This document shows, piece by piece, positions 44,151-53,125 of a stretch of 64,000 nucleotides of DNA. The stretch comes from Thalassospira sp. HJ (lineage in GTDB: Bacteria; Pseudomonadota; Alphaproteobacteria; Rhodospirillales; Thalassospiraceae), in assembly GCF_000948415.1 (NCBI RefSeq), contig NZ_JYII01000008.1, positions 1-64,000 on the forward strand. Direction: 5' to 3'. Every line of letters starts with the position of its first letter. The stretch's first letter is position 1. Made by a program: the position numbers and the translations under genes. The notes under the pieces were generated by a model. It did not search any database. It worked only from the letters and a program-made list of their open reading frames with translations, and was not told the DNA's origin.

Positions 44151-45461
44151 TCAGCGTCCGGTTATGCCCGGGAAGATGATCAACAGGGCAACCGCCAAAA
44201 TCTGCAGGCAGATGAAGGGCAGAAGCGCCTTGAAAATATCGCCCAGTGATATGTCCGGAGGTGCTACCGATTTCAGGTAAAACGCCGCAGGCCCGAATGG
44301 TGGCGACAGGAAGCTGACCTGCATGTTCATGGCAAACAGCACCCCGAACCAGACCGGGTCAAAGCCAAGCTGTTTTACGATCGGCACAAAGATGGGCATG
44401 GTCAGAAGTGCGATACCGACCCAATCAAGGAACATGCCCAGCACAAACAGGATCAGCATCATGAACAGGATGATGATGGTCGGGTCATCGGAAATGCCGG
44501 TAATGAGGCCTGACACGAAATTGATCCCGCCCATCAGGTTAAACACGCCAACCAGGGCCGATGCCCCGATGCCGATCCAGACAATCATGCCGCAAGTCGA
44601 CAGCGTCTGAATGGCGGCGGCTTTAAGCATCGAGACTGAAAATTCACGGCGCAGGATGGTGGATGCAATGACACCCGCGACACCAACGGCTGATGCCTCT
44701 GTCACCGATGCAATTCCGCCATAGATCGATCCCAGCACACAGAACACGACCAAAATCGGCAGGAACAGGCCCTTGAGAAGGCGCATCTTTTCCGCATGCG
44801 GGATTTTCTCGGTCTGGGGCGGCGGGGCGATATTGTTGCCGGTGTAGGACCGAAACAGGATATAGGCGACGTAAAAACCGGCCAGCATGAAGCCCGGCAA
44901 AAAGGCCGAGGTAAACAGATCGCCGATCGAAACATTGGCGGTCAGGCCATAAATGATCAGAACGATCGAGGGCGGCACCATGGTACCCAGCGACCCGCCG
45001 GCACAGACAACACCGATGGCAAGGTTCTTGTCATAGCCCTGACGGAGCATCTGGGGCAGGGCGATCAGGCCAAGCAGCACAATCTCGCCGCCGATAATGC
45101 CGCTCATGGCGGCCAGGATGACGGCAACAAAGATCGTCTGAACGGCAACACCACCCCTAAGCCTGCCGCCAAAGAGCCGCATGGCATCAAACAGATCGCG
45201 GGCAATCCCTGACCGGTCCAGGATGGCGGCCATCAGGACGAACATCGGGACGGAAACAAAGACAAAGGATGAAACGAATGAATAGACGCGGCTGGTAATC
45301 AGCGGCACGGCCATCGGGCCAAACCAGCCCAGCGTGAAAATCAGTGCGATCAGCAGCGTGACAAACGCCAGCGGCATCCCGGTAATAAGAAAACCAAGCA
45401 GCATGACGAACATGGCAAGCGTGCCGTATTCAATGCCAAGGGATTGTAAATCAAACATCAA
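44151..45461 (-). CDS. TRAP transporter large permease (DctM family)
   Basis: 436 residues with about 12 transmembrane helices. It has GMPLAFVTLLIAL, MSGIIGGEIVLLGLIALPQM cut at 20, GTMVPPSIVLIIYG and LDWVGIALLTMPIFVPI, the expected DctM blocks. Na+-driven transport subunit of the sugar-acid TRAP system, encoded 60 bp before the dehydratase and 60 bp after dctQ. Confidence 0.92.
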   Translation of the reverse strand: MMFDLQSLGIEYGTLAMFVMLLGFLITGMPLAFVTLLIALIFTLGWFGPMAVPLITSRVYSFVSSFVFVSVPMFVLMAAILDRSGIARDLFDAMRLFGGRLRGGVAVQTIFVAVILAAMSGIIGGEIVLLGLIALPQMLRQGYDKNLAIGVVCAGGSLGTMVPPSIVLIIYGLTANVSIGDLFTSAFLPGFMLAGFYVAYILFRSYTGNNIAPPPQTEKIPHAEKMRLLKGLFLPILVVFCVLGSIYGGIASVTEASAVGVAGVIASTILRREFSVSMLKAAAIQTLSTCGMIVWIGIGASALVGVFNLMGGINFVSGLITGISDDPTIIILFMMLILFVLGMFLDWVGIALLTMPIFVPIVKQLGFDPVWFGVLFAMNMQVSFLSPPFGPAAFYLKSVAPPDISLGDIFKALLPFICLQILAVALLIIFPGITGR

Positions 45462-45521
45462 GCCGGTTCCTGAATGCGCGTGTTCGCATGTCGAATTTCA
45501 AATGATTTCGGGATTGCCGCG

Positions 45522-46103
45522 TTACTCGGTGGCGTCTTTGCCGCCAAGGCCGCGCATGTAATTGATCGCAAGAATGATGAACTGCACGGTGAGCGCGATC
45601 ATTACGATCAGCAAAAAGATCTTAAGCAGCGACGGAAACGGCGGGTTCCATGCCGATCCGCTGGTTTCCAGGCGAACGGAGCCATCCGGCGCAAAGGCCG
45701 CCCGACCGACCATCAGCCATGCCGCCCAGGCAAAGAAGCCCGATGCCACCGCACAGATCAGCGAGATCGCAATATCAAGGAAGCGGCGCAGCTTCGGGCC
45801 GGCAATGTCATAAATAATGACCACGCGGATATGCTTGTCACGCGATGCACAGAAAAGGCCACCAAACACAAAACCGATTCCGCACAGGAAGGTCGTGGTT
45901 TCATGGGCCCAGAGTGTCGGGCTGTCAAAGACGTGCCGCATGACGATTTCAATGATCAGAACACTCATCGAGCCCAGAAAGCCGATGGCAAAGATAGTAC
46001 CGGTTTTATCGACCATTTTGCCAAAAAGGCCCGAGACCGCCGGGACGGTTGCCGTTTCCGGTTCTGGCAGGATCGGTGTGTTCTGTTCCGCGGGATGGGT
46101 CAT
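45522..46103 (-). CDS. TRAP transporter small permease (DctQ family)
   Basis: 193 residues from the ATG at 46103 with AAGGAT upstream; the longer frame reads through non-conserved sequence. It has four transmembrane segments and the DctQ motif WAHETTTFLCGIGFVFGG, then RDKHIRVVIIYD. A long periplasmic loop (about 125-155) sits before the last helix, making it larger than the DctQ at 6.4 kb. Partner of the adjacent DctM. Confidence 0.88.
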   Translation of the reverse strand: MTHPAEQNTPILPEPETATVPAVSGLFGKMVDKTGTIFAIGFLGSMSVLIIEIVMRHVFDSPTLWAHETTTFLCGIGFVFGGLFCASRDKHIRVVIIYDIAGPKLRRFLDIAISLICAVASGFFAWAAWLMVGRAAFAPDGSVRLETSGSAWNPPFPSLLKIFLLIVMIALTVQFIILAINYMRGLGGKDATE

Positions 46104-46258
46104 TTTAATTATCCTTGGGACCAAGAAAGAAACAGCCCGCAATCTGGCAGCGGGGGAGGCCGCGTTCCAATCACGTCGTCTCAAAACGTGATGAGATGCC
46201 AGATTGCATCGGGGTGACAAATTCGAGTTCGCACAACCGTCATCCCCGCAGGCTGCTG

Positions 46259-46296
46259 TGATCCGGGCAAGGGATCAGGGTTTCTTGCCCGGATCA
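46259..46296 (-). terminator. Stem-loop between dctP and dctQ
   Basis: TGATCCGGGCAAG (46259-46271) and CTTGCCCGGATCA (46284-46296) form a perfect 13-bp stem with a 12-nt loop, 14 bp past the dctP stop in a 206-bp gap. It has no T-run. Probably a dctP mRNA stabiliser or partial terminator. Confidence 0.65.
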
Positions 46297-46309
46297 GGTG
46301 CTTCGGGTC

Positions 46310-47338
46310 TTAGATCATGCCCTGCGAGGTCAGATATTCCATCAGGGTATCATAAACCTTTTTGGCATTCTCGGAACGCTCAGCAGCCTTTTCCCACTGT
46401 TTGGTGGCAATGGCGCGGAACTTGTTGCGCTCTTCTTGCGACCAGTTGTGAATGGTGATGTCACCTTTTGCGCGGGCTTCGGCAACCGCCTTCATGTCCT
46501 TGGCAACCAGCTGGGAAACTTCATCCTGTGCAAGGTCGCGCACCGAAACGGTCAGGATTTCCTGAAGGTCGGCCGGCATGCTGTCCCACTTGGTCTTATT
46601 CATCGAAACTTCAACCAGCGGCATGGAATGGAAGCCCGGATAGACCGGATGCTTGGCAATGTCGTGCAGGCCTTGTGCCTGGTTGGTCGAGAACACGGTA
46701 TAGTCGGCAGCCTCGATCACTTTTTTATCGAGCGAGGTAAAGACTTCCGAGCCCGGAATGTTGACCGGGGTCGCACCGGCTGCGGCAAACACTTCGTTCA
46801 CCATGCCTTCCGGGGCACGCATTTTGAGCCCCTTAAGGTCATCAACGCCATCAAGCGGGACGGCGGAAACGAATGCTTCCAGGCCCGGGGTGGTGGCACC
46901 AATGAAGTGCAGGCCATACGGCTCGACCAGCGAATTCATCAGCTCCTTACCGCCGCCATATTCCATGAAACGGAACATTTCCTGCGGATCGGACCATGCG
47001 CCAACCGGGTTCGCGATCAGCCCGAATGCCGGATCCTTGCCCGAGAAATAGCTGGTATCGGTGATGTGACCATCAAGAATGCCCGCGGCAATCGCATCCT
47101 GGGTTTCGTTATGTTCGACAACCGAACCAACCGGCAGCATCTCGATCGAAATGCGGCCACCGGTCAGGGTTCCAACACGTTCTGCCCATTCCTGCTGAAT
47201 GATGAAGTTCGGGTTGCCAGCCGGGTCACTCGACTGGAATTTAAGGGCATAATCCTGGGCATTTGCCGCAAAGGGTGCGGTGGTGGTCATGGTGATGGCA
47301 AGCGCTGCGCCAGCCAGTGTTTTCAAGGACATTTTCAT
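46310..47338 (-). CDS. TRAP transporter substrate-binding protein (DctP family)
   Basis: 342 residues with a signal peptide ending near NAQ-DYALKFQSSD (about residue 28). The conserved segments LKGLKMRAPEGM (ligand Arg) and LDKKVIEAADY are present. The periplasmic receptor probably binds a sugar acid, given the gluconokinase and dehydratase in the same operon. It starts 20 bp after gntK. Confidence 0.9.
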   Translation of the reverse strand: MKMSLKTLAGAALAITMTTTAPFAANAQDYALKFQSSDPAGNPNFIIQQEWAERVGTLTGGRISIEMLPVGSVVEHNETQDAIAAGILDGHITDTSYFSGKDPAFGLIANPVGAWSDPQEMFRFMEYGGGKELMNSLVEPYGLHFIGATTPGLEAFVSAVPLDGVDDLKGLKMRAPEGMVNEVFAAAGATPVNIPGSEVFTSLDKKVIEAADYTVFSTNQAQGLHDIAKHPVYPGFHSMPLVEVSMNKTKWDSMPADLQEILTVSVRDLAQDEVSQLVAKDMKAVAEARAKGDITIHNWSQEERNKFRAIATKQWEKAAERSENAKKVYDTLMEYLTSQGMI

Positions 47339-47358
47339 CTGTTTTCTCCCTGGGTTGA

Positions 47359-47949
47359 TTATTTTACGTCAGTGCCGGGTGCCAATCTGACATCGGATGC
47401 TGCGTAACGCTGCTTCAAACCCGAAACAGCGGTTTGGACGATGTCTTCAAGCGGGCCTTCGATTGAGACAGCCAGCGGGTCTTCATCGGGGCCCGGCGGT
47501 TCAAGATCGTGAAGCTGACTGTCAAGAAGTTGCGAGGGCATGAAGTGGCCGGCACGGCTGTTCATGCGCTCGAATATCAAGTCACGGGGACCATTGAGGA
47601 AAACGAAGCTGACCTCTCCCAGACGCGTACGTAGATAATCGCGATAGCGACGCTTGAGCGCCGAGCAGGCGATAAAAACGGTTCCGGGAAACGGATTGCC
47701 GCGCGGTGTCGTCGGATCGGTGGATTGGCCAACATGCTCGGCTGCGGTGGAAACGGCATCCAGCCACGGCCAGCGCATTTCATCATTAAGCGGCAGCCCA
47801 CGGCTCATATGTTCAACATTGGCCTTTGGGTGATGGTCGTCAGCATCCAGCCACGCATTGTCCGTGGCTGCTGCAAGGCGCCGTGCCGTTTCGGTTTTGC
47901 CCGATCCGCACACACCCATGACGACAACATATCTGGTCTGCCGATTCAT
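47359..47949 (-). CDS. gntK: Gluconokinase (GntK, P-loop kinase)
   Basis: About 196 residues from Met at 47949; an upstream Met adds six residues. Walker A is GVCGSGKT, followed by the GntK features LDADDHHPKANVEHMSRG with PLNDEMRWPWL, then CSALKRRYRDYLR and GHFMPSQLLDSQL. It phosphorylates D-gluconate to 6-phosphogluconate. It is the first gene of the operon and faces the LacI regulator across two operators, so gluconate or a related acid is probably the inducing substrate. Confidence 0.93.
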   Translation of the reverse strand: MNRQTRYVVVMGVCGSGKTETARRLAAATDNAWLDADDHHPKANVEHMSRGLPLNDEMRWPWLDAVSTAAEHVGQSTDPTTPRGNPFPGTVFIACSALKRRYRDYLRTRLGEVSFVFLNGPRDLIFERMNSRAGHFMPSQLLDSQLHDLEPPGPDEDPLAVSIEGPLEDIVQTAVSGLKQRYAASDVRLAPGTDVK

Positions 47950-48015
47950 AAGGTTCTTCGTTCTCACTGGTTTTCAGGGCTTGGTTTTACTCTTGGACAG
48001 CCCTGTTGTGTTATG

Positions 48016-48048
48016 ATGTTAGCGCTAACATAATGTTAGCGCTAACAT
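48016..48048. promoter_or_regulatory. Two tandem perfect LacI/GntR-type operators
   Basis: The 16-bp perfect palindrome ATGTTAGCGCTAACAT occurs at 48016-48031 and again at 48033-48048, one base apart, with centres 17 bp apart. It lies 67 bp before gntK and 75 bp before the LacI-family gene. The central CG and the TGTTA half-site are typical of LacI-family operators, such as the gluconate repressor's. Two regulator dimers would bind offset faces of the helix. Confidence 0.9.
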
Positions 48049-48122
48049 CACGTCAACACCCTATTTCACATGAAGGCACAAGGTGCTTGTCGCTACGGAA
48101 AAGACGTAATAAATGTAAGGGT

Positions 48123-49148
48123 ATGAGGAAGCGCAAAGGGGCCGGGCGGCCAACCATTTCTGACGTTGCCGAAAAGGCCGGGGTCAGCACCATCACCGTT
48201 TCACGTGCCTTGCGTGATCCGTCAAAGGTGTCCGATCACCTACGCCGCAAGATCGATAACGCGGTGAAAAAGCTCAATTATGTGCCGCATTCCCATGCCA
48301 GCGCGCTGGCATCGACTCGCTCCAACATCATCGGCGTGATCGTGCCGTCACTCACCAACAACGTTTTTGCTGATACGCTGCGCGCGATCTATGACGCCTT
48401 TGATCAGGGCGCTTATCAGGTGCAGCTTGGTAATTCGCGCTATGTCGCGAAAGAGGAAGAACGCCTTGTGCGCACCTTCCTCGGTCAGGGGCCATCGGCC
48501 ATGATCATCGCCGGTACGGATCAGACCGATGTCACCCGCGAACTTCTTGAAAACGCGCCCTGCCCGGTGGTGCAGATCATGGAAATCGGCGATGACCCGA
48601 TCGACATGATGGTCGGCTTTTCGCATTTCGAAGGCGGCCGTGCCGCGGGCATGCATCTGGTGCAAAAGGGCTATAAACGTATCGGGTTTTTGGGCGCGCG
48701 CATGGATCCGCGCTCACACCGCCGCATGGAAGGCTTCAAGGAAGCGATGCGATCAGGTGGGCGTTATGACCCCGACCTGATCATGACAACCACCACATCT
48801 TCCAGCGTCACACTTGGTGCCGAACTGATCGGGCAACTGCGCGCACGTCGCCCGGACCTTGATGCCGTGTTCTGCAACAACGATGACTTGGCCCTTGGTG
48901 CGCTGTTTGGCTGTCAGAAGGCGGGGATTTCCGTCCCCGACGATATGGGAATTATCGGCTTTAACGATCTTGAGATGATGGCGGCAAGCTACCCGTCTTT
49001 GACTTCGATCCGGACAGACCGCTATGCGATTGGTAAGCACGCGGTCGCCATGATTCAAAGTGCGCTTGAAGGCGAAATGCCTGATCAGAAGATCATTGAT
49101 GTCGGATTTGAATTGCAGCAGCGTGAAAGCACGTCGCGCAAGCGCTAG
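48123..49148 (+). CDS. LacI-family transcriptional regulator (GntR-like gluconate repressor)
   Basis: About 341 residues from the ATG at 48123 (MRKRKGAGRPTI); a longer frame to 48006 would run through the operators and is rejected. The LacI HTH is TISDVAEKAGVSTITVSRAL, followed by the hinge KLNYVPHSHASAL and a periplasmic-binding-protein-like sensor ending in SIRTDRYAIG. The AAGGG upstream is very close to the ATG, so the start is less certain. It is divergent from gntK-TRAP-dehydratase and likely represses it and itself. Confidence 0.92.
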   Translation: MRKRKGAGRPTISDVAEKAGVSTITVSRALRDPSKVSDHLRRKIDNAVKKLNYVPHSHASALASTRSNIIGVIVPSLTNNVFADTLRAIYDAFDQGAYQVQLGNSRYVAKEEERLVRTFLGQGPSAMIIAGTDQTDVTRELLENAPCPVVQIMEIGDDPIDMMVGFSHFEGGRAAGMHLVQKGYKRIGFLGARMDPRSHRRMEGFKEAMRSGGRYDPDLIMTTTTSSSVTLGAELIGQLRARRPDLDAVFCNNDDLALGALFGCQKAGISVPDDMGIIGFNDLEMMAASYPSLTSIRTDRYAIGKHAVAMIQSALEGEMPDQKIIDVGFELQQRESTSRKR

Positions 49149-49168
49149 AGCCTTGTCAGGACTTAACC

Positions 49169-49741
49169 TTACTCAGTTTCAGGCAACGGAAACCGTTCTG
49201 CGAGCTCTGCCAGCTCAGCCCGTGGTCCTGTGATCTTGATACGCGTGCCATCGGTATCAAACTGACGATCCAGAATGGTGATGCCATCCTGTGCGCAGGC
49301 CTGCTCGAGCGTTCCAGCATCGGAAAACCCGGCAAACAGTTCCGCTTCGCCTTGCGGGATATAGTCAATGATCTCGGCCACATCACAAACGGCATTGGCT
49401 GCCCCGCTATAGGCGCGGACCAACCCGCCGGTGCCAAGCTTCGTGCCACCAAAATAGCGCGTCACGATGACAGCCACATTAATCAGATCACGCCCCTGAA
49501 GGACTTTGAGGCATGGAATGCCTGACGTGCCTGATGGTTCCCCGTCATCCTTGCCATGCTCGATCAGCTGATCTTCGTCATTAAGATAGCGATAGGCGTT
49601 CACATGGTGATTGGCCTTGGGATGAAGGGCGCGCAATTCATCAATCCGCCTGGCGAGATCGTCATGAAAAACGAGTTCGGCCAGAAAACGCGATTTCTTT
49701 TCTTCGGTCTCTGCAAAGGCGGGGTGGGAGATGGTTTTCAT
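49169..49741 (-). CDS. YigZ/IMPACT family protein
   Basis: 190 residues. The UPF0029 signature DGEPSGTSGIPCLKVLQG is followed by VIVTRYFGGTKLGTGGLVRA. This is the bacterial relative of the eukaryotic translation regulator IMPACT; the bacterial role is not firmly known. The C-terminal half is the small ferredoxin-like domain of the family. It converges with the LacI gene with a 20-bp gap. Confidence 0.9.
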   Translation of the reverse strand: MKTISHPAFAETEEKKSRFLAELVFHDDLARRIDELRALHPKANHHVNAYRYLNDEDQLIEHGKDDGEPSGTSGIPCLKVLQGRDLINVAVIVTRYFGGTKLGTGGLVRAYSGAANAVCDVAEIIDYIPQGEAELFAGFSDAGTLEQACAQDGITILDRQFDTDGTRIKITGPRAELAELAERFPLPETE

Positions 49742-49806
49742 GATGGTTTGCTATCAGAAAGCAGCTTGAAGTGCCAGACGACATCTTGTGCGCCGATTGG
49801 CTTTGG

Positions 49807-50553
49807 TCATCCTGCCGTAAACAGTTTGCCAACCAAAATGACGCCAAAAATGATCAGCATGATCAGGACGACCTTGCGGAAGGTTTCTGCATCCATGCGA
49901 TCGCGCACCAGCGTGCCCAGTTTGGTGCCAAGATAGACCGGCACCAGCCCGGCTAACGAGATCCAGAGCGTATCAAGCGTGAACATCCCAAGCCGCGCCA
50001 GACCAAGCGCCATCACGATGCTTGAAAGGCTGAACGAGATATTGATGGCCGTCAGGAAGCGTTTGGGCTCAAGGCGCAAGGAAAGCAGGAAGGGCAGGAC
50101 CGGCATGACCTGTGATCCGGTGATGCCGTTGATCAGACCGGTGGCGAAGCCCGACACGGGGGCGAGGACCTTGGCAAGCCTGTCAGACAGCGGCTTGCCA
50201 TGACGAAACAGCGTGATCGCGCCGTAATTCATCAGAACCAGCCCCAGTACGGCTCCCGCCAAGATGCTATCGACCAGCTCCAGCACGGCAAGCCCGATCA
50301 GGATGCCGGGAATGGTCGCAAGAAACATCGGCCAGAAACGGCTGACGGTTTCGCGAAAATGGCCGGCTTGGGCCATGATGATGGAGTTGCTGACCAGCGA
50401 CGGAATGATCACCAGCGGCATCCCGGCCTTAAGCCCCAATCCGAGGGCCAGGATCGGCAGGGCCGATGTCGAAAACCCCAGCCCCGTTGCCCCTTTGACG
50501 AAGGCCGCGACGAAATAGGCGCAGGCAATGATGGCAATCGTTTCAAGGGTCAT
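49807..50553 (-). CDS. TauE/SafE family membrane protein
   Basis: 248 residues from the ATG at 50553 (MTLETIAIIACAYFVA), chosen because the 58 residues of the longer frame are not membrane-like. It has about eight hydrophobic helices and the family features VKGATGLGFSTSALP and ATGLINGITGSQVMPVLPFLLS, split by loops. It is a predicted anion exporter or importer, often of sulfite, sulfonate or organic sulfur compounds. It may be controlled through the palindrome at 50661-50676. Confidence 0.87.
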   Translation of the reverse strand: MTLETIAIIACAYFVAAFVKGATGLGFSTSALPILALGLGLKAGMPLVIIPSLVSNSIIMAQAGHFRETVSRFWPMFLATIPGILIGLAVLELVDSILAGAVLGLVLMNYGAITLFRHGKPLSDRLAKVLAPVSGFATGLINGITGSQVMPVLPFLLSLRLEPKRFLTAINISFSLSSIVMALGLARLGMFTLDTLWISLAGLVPVYLGTKLGTLVRDRMDAETFRKVVLIMLIIFGVILVGKLFTAG

Positions 50554-50660
50554 GGAGGTTCCGGGGCTTTGGGGATGGCGTGCGCAGTGTGCCCGCAAAT
50601 GTTGCCCCGCGCAAATGATCTGATGAATGGGCTGGCCGGATTCGCATCGCGATACTAAGT

Positions 50661-50676
50661 ATGACCATACGGTCAT
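50661..50676. promoter_or_regulatory. TetR-type operator-like palindrome
   Basis: ATGACC-ATAC-GGTCAT lies 108 bp before the TauE/SafE gene. Its form resembles operators of TetR-family repressors. No TetR-family gene is in the window, so the regulator would be elsewhere. Confidence 0.45.
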
Positions 50677-50883
50677 CGAACGGCAGACTTGTATAATGCG
50701 GTAGTTGTGGGTGGAATTTTGCGCCAAATTTTGACGGTTTGGTAAAAATTTGCGGAAAAATCACCTGCACATGTCGACAAGGGGTGGAAATGCGTGTGCA
50801 AAACCCGTATCAAGTCTGGCCCGGTTCAATGACCGGTCAAGCGGGCGGGATTCCGCCAGATACCTGGATATGTGATATAATGG

Positions 50884-50905
50884 CGGCATGATGATGAACA
50901 TGCCG
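50884..50905 (+). promoter_or_regulatory. Leader hairpin before the DAHP synthase gene
   Basis: CGGCATG (50884-50890) pairs with CATGCCG (50899-50905), ending 16 nt before the ATG at 50922 and just before the AGGAAG ribosome site. The rest of the 368-bp gap (50554-50921) shows no gene. A role in translation control is possible but unproven. Confidence 0.4.
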
Positions 50906-50921
50906 GATTGAGAGGAAGCAA

Positions 50922-52307
50922 ATGAGCAAGAGCTGGAGCATTGAAAGCTGGCGTAACCTGCCGATCAAACAGGTGCCATCTTATCCTGATGCACAGGCCT
51001 TAAAGGCCGTAGAGCAAGAGCTCGGCAGCTATCCTCCTTTGGTGTTTGCTGGCGAGGCGCGTGCGCTCAAGGAAAAGCTTGGTGAAGTCGCAGAAGGCAA
51101 GGCCTTCCTGCTGCAGGGCGGCGACTGCGCTGAAAGCTTCAAGGAATTTCATCCGAACAATATTCGCGACACCTTCAAGGTGATGCTGCAGATGGCGGTT
51201 GTCCTGACCTATGGTGCGTCCTGCCCGGTGGTCAAGGTTGGTCGTATGGCTGGCCAGTTCGCCAAGCCGCGCTCATCTGATACCGAAACCATCAATGGTG
51301 TTGAGCTGCCAAGCTATCGCGGCGATGTGGTCAACGGCATCGAGTTCACCGAAGAAGCCCGTATCCCTGACCCGCAGCGCCAGATCCGCGCCTATAACCA
51401 GTCGGCTGCGACCCTTAACCTGTTGCGTGCCTTCGCGCAGGGCGGTTTTGCCGATCTGACCAAGATCCATCGCTGGAACCTGTCCTTTGTCGATGGCAGC
51501 CCGGCGGCAGAGCGTTACAGCAAGCTGACCACACAGATTGATGAGGCAGTCGCCTTCATGCAGGCCTGTGGCATAACGGCGGAAAGCGCGCCGCAACTGC
51601 GCGAGACGGATTTCTATACCTCGCACGAAGCGCTGTTGCTTGGTTATGAGCAGGCGCTCACCCGTCAGGACAGTCTGACAGGCGAATGGTATGACTGTTC
51701 TTCGCATATGCTGTGGATTGGCGATCGTACCCGTCAGGCCGATCATGCCCATGTTGAATTCCTGCGTGGGGTTAAAAACCCGATCGGCATGAAATGCGGC
51801 CCGACCATGGATGAGGATGACCTGATCCGTCTGATTGATATCCTCAACCCGGAAAACGAAGCCGGTCGTCTGACCCTGATCGCACGTATGGGCGCAGACA
51901 AGGTGTTTGATAACCTGCCGCGTCTGGTGAAACGGGTTAAGGCCGAAGGCCGCAAGGTCGTCTGGTCCTGTGACCCGATGCATGGCAACACGATCAAGGC
52001 ATCGACGGGTTACAAAACCCGCCCGTTCGACGCGATCCTGTCCGAAGTCAAAAACTTCTTTGACGTGCACAAGGCCGAAGGCACCCATGCCGGTGGCGTC
52101 CACTTCGAGATGACCGGTACGGACGTCACCGAGTGCATCGGTGGTGCGCGCGAAGTCACCGAAGAGGCTCTTTCGGATCGCTACCACACCCATTGCGACC
52201 CGCGCCTCAATGGTGGACAGGCGCTTGAGCTTGCCTTCCTGATGGCTGAAATGATCAAAAAGGAACGCGACAGCGTCCGCGCAGAGCAGATGGCTGCTTC
52301 TGCCTGA
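50922..52307 (+). CDS. 3-deoxy-7-phosphoheptulonate synthase, class II
   Basis: 461 residues, the plant/actinobacterial-like class II DAHP synthase. Typical blocks are [46 protein letters not shown] and [15 protein letters not shown]. It condenses PEP and erythrose-4-phosphate as the first step of the shikimate pathway. It is monocistronic, with a strong terminator. No leader peptide rich in aromatic codons was found in front of it. Confidence 0.96.
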   Translation: MSKSWSIESWRNLPIKQVPSYPDAQALKAVEQELGSYPPLVFAGEARALKEKLGEVAEGKAFLLQGGDCAESFKEFHPNNIRDTFKVMLQMAVVLTYGASCPVVKVGRMAGQFAKPRSSDTETINGVELPSYRGDVVNGIEFTEEARIPDPQRQIRAYNQSAATLNLLRAFAQGGFADLTKIHRWNLSFVDGSPAAERYSKLTTQIDEAVAFMQACGITAESAPQLRETDFYTSHEALLLGYEQALTRQDSLTGEWYDCSSHMLWIGDRTRQADHAHVEFLRGVKNPIGMKCGPTMDEDDLIRLIDILNPENEAGRLTLIARMGADKVFDNLPRLVKRVKAEGRKVVWSCDPMHGNTIKASTGYKTRPFDAILSEVKNFFDVHKAEGTHAGGVHFEMTGTDVTECIGGAREVTEEALSDRYHTHCDPRLNGGQALELAFLMAEMIKKERDSVRAEQMAASA

Positions 52308-52333
52308 TCGCAGGTTCAGCAAATTGGTTGATC

Positions 52334-52368
52334 AAAGGTGCCCGGTAAACTGCCGGGCACCTTTTTTT
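52334..52368 (+). terminator. Rho-independent terminator after DAHP synthase
   Basis: AAAGGTGCCCGG (52334-52345) pairs with CCGGGCACCTTT (52353-52364) and continues into a run of seven T residues. Confidence 0.93.
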
Positions 52369-52543
52369 ATGGGGGTACAAGTTTGCCAAAAGGGCTTTCT
52401 AAATTAGATTTTGTCGCATTTTGTTACACAATCAGTACGATTTGACGAAAAAACATCTACCAATGACCATCAAATATTCTTAAGTATGGGTAATTGCGGG
52501 ATGTTCCTGACAAATCGAATAAGGGCGAGGGGTCGCAACGGGT

Positions 52544-53029
52544 ATGGTGGACGACGCTGAATTCAGCGCATGGCAAAAGAAGGTAGAGGGAACCAATATT
52601 TCCTCGACCACGCTTTTGGCGACCGATTATCTGAACCATTTCAACGAGATCGTCATGTTGCTCGAAATGGTGCCCGACATGCCCGACATGATCGAGGACT
52701 GCAAGGAATGGGCGCCCAAAAGCTATCAGGAGCATTTCCGCGATAGTGCCTTTTCCGACAAGGAACTGGCGATCGAGGCCTATGAGCATGTGCCGCCGAA
52801 ATTCCGCCGCCCGTTCGAAGAAACCATCGAGCATCTTAATACCATTGTGCGCCACGCGGTTTCGCAGCTTGAATCCATTATCGAGACCGGTGATGAGGAT
52901 CTTCTGCGCGTTACGGCAAGTGCGGTAACGACTTCGCTTCAGAAATTCATGGATGTGGCCAGTGGGATTATCCACGGTTCGGCCAAAACCATGAGCCAGG
53001 ACGAGATCGACGCTGCCTTGGCACTTTGA
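52544..53029 (+). CDS. Small helical protein with FliM/CheZ-like C-terminal peptide, function unknown
   Basis: 161 residues, acidic, no membrane segment and no signal. It is almost entirely helical by eye, with ATDYLNHFNEIVMLLEMVPD as a striking ordered block. The last 13 residues, KTMSQDEIDAALAL region, resemble the N-terminal CheY-binding peptide of FliM (LSQxEIDALL) and, more loosely, the CheZ C-terminal peptide. No CheZ catalytic Gln motif is visible. It has its own terminator. I do not recognise a named family. Docking to a response regulator is a speculative but testable inference. Confidence 0.8.
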   Translation: MVDDAEFSAWQKKVEGTNISSTTLLATDYLNHFNEIVMLLEMVPDMPDMIEDCKEWAPKSYQEHFRDSAFSDKELAIEAYEHVPPKFRRPFEETIEHLNTIVRHAVSQLESIIETGDEDLLRVTASAVTTSLQKFMDVASGIIHGSAKTMSQDEIDAALAL

Positions 53030-53069
53030 TCCATACTGAATTCATGTCTGCGCGCAGACAAAAACAAAA

Positions 53070-53100
53070 CCGGGACTGAAAACAGCCCCGGCTTTTTTTT
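53070..53100 (+). terminator. Rho-independent terminator
   Basis: CCGGGACTG (53070-53078) pairs with CAGCCCCGG (53083-53091), with one A-C mismatch, then eight T residues follow. A separate 14-bp palindrome, GTCTGCGCGCAGAC, lies at 53046-53059. Confidence 0.85.
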
Positions 53101-53125
53101 GATCTGTTTGCCAAACTGACTCTGA

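Noticed and set aside
46298..47407. 369-residue plus-strand frame opposite dctP
   Set aside because: Shadow of the TRAP binding-protein gene.
51273..52322. 349-residue minus-strand frame opposite DAHP synthase
   Set aside because: Shadow of a well-conserved gene; no ribosome site and no family features.
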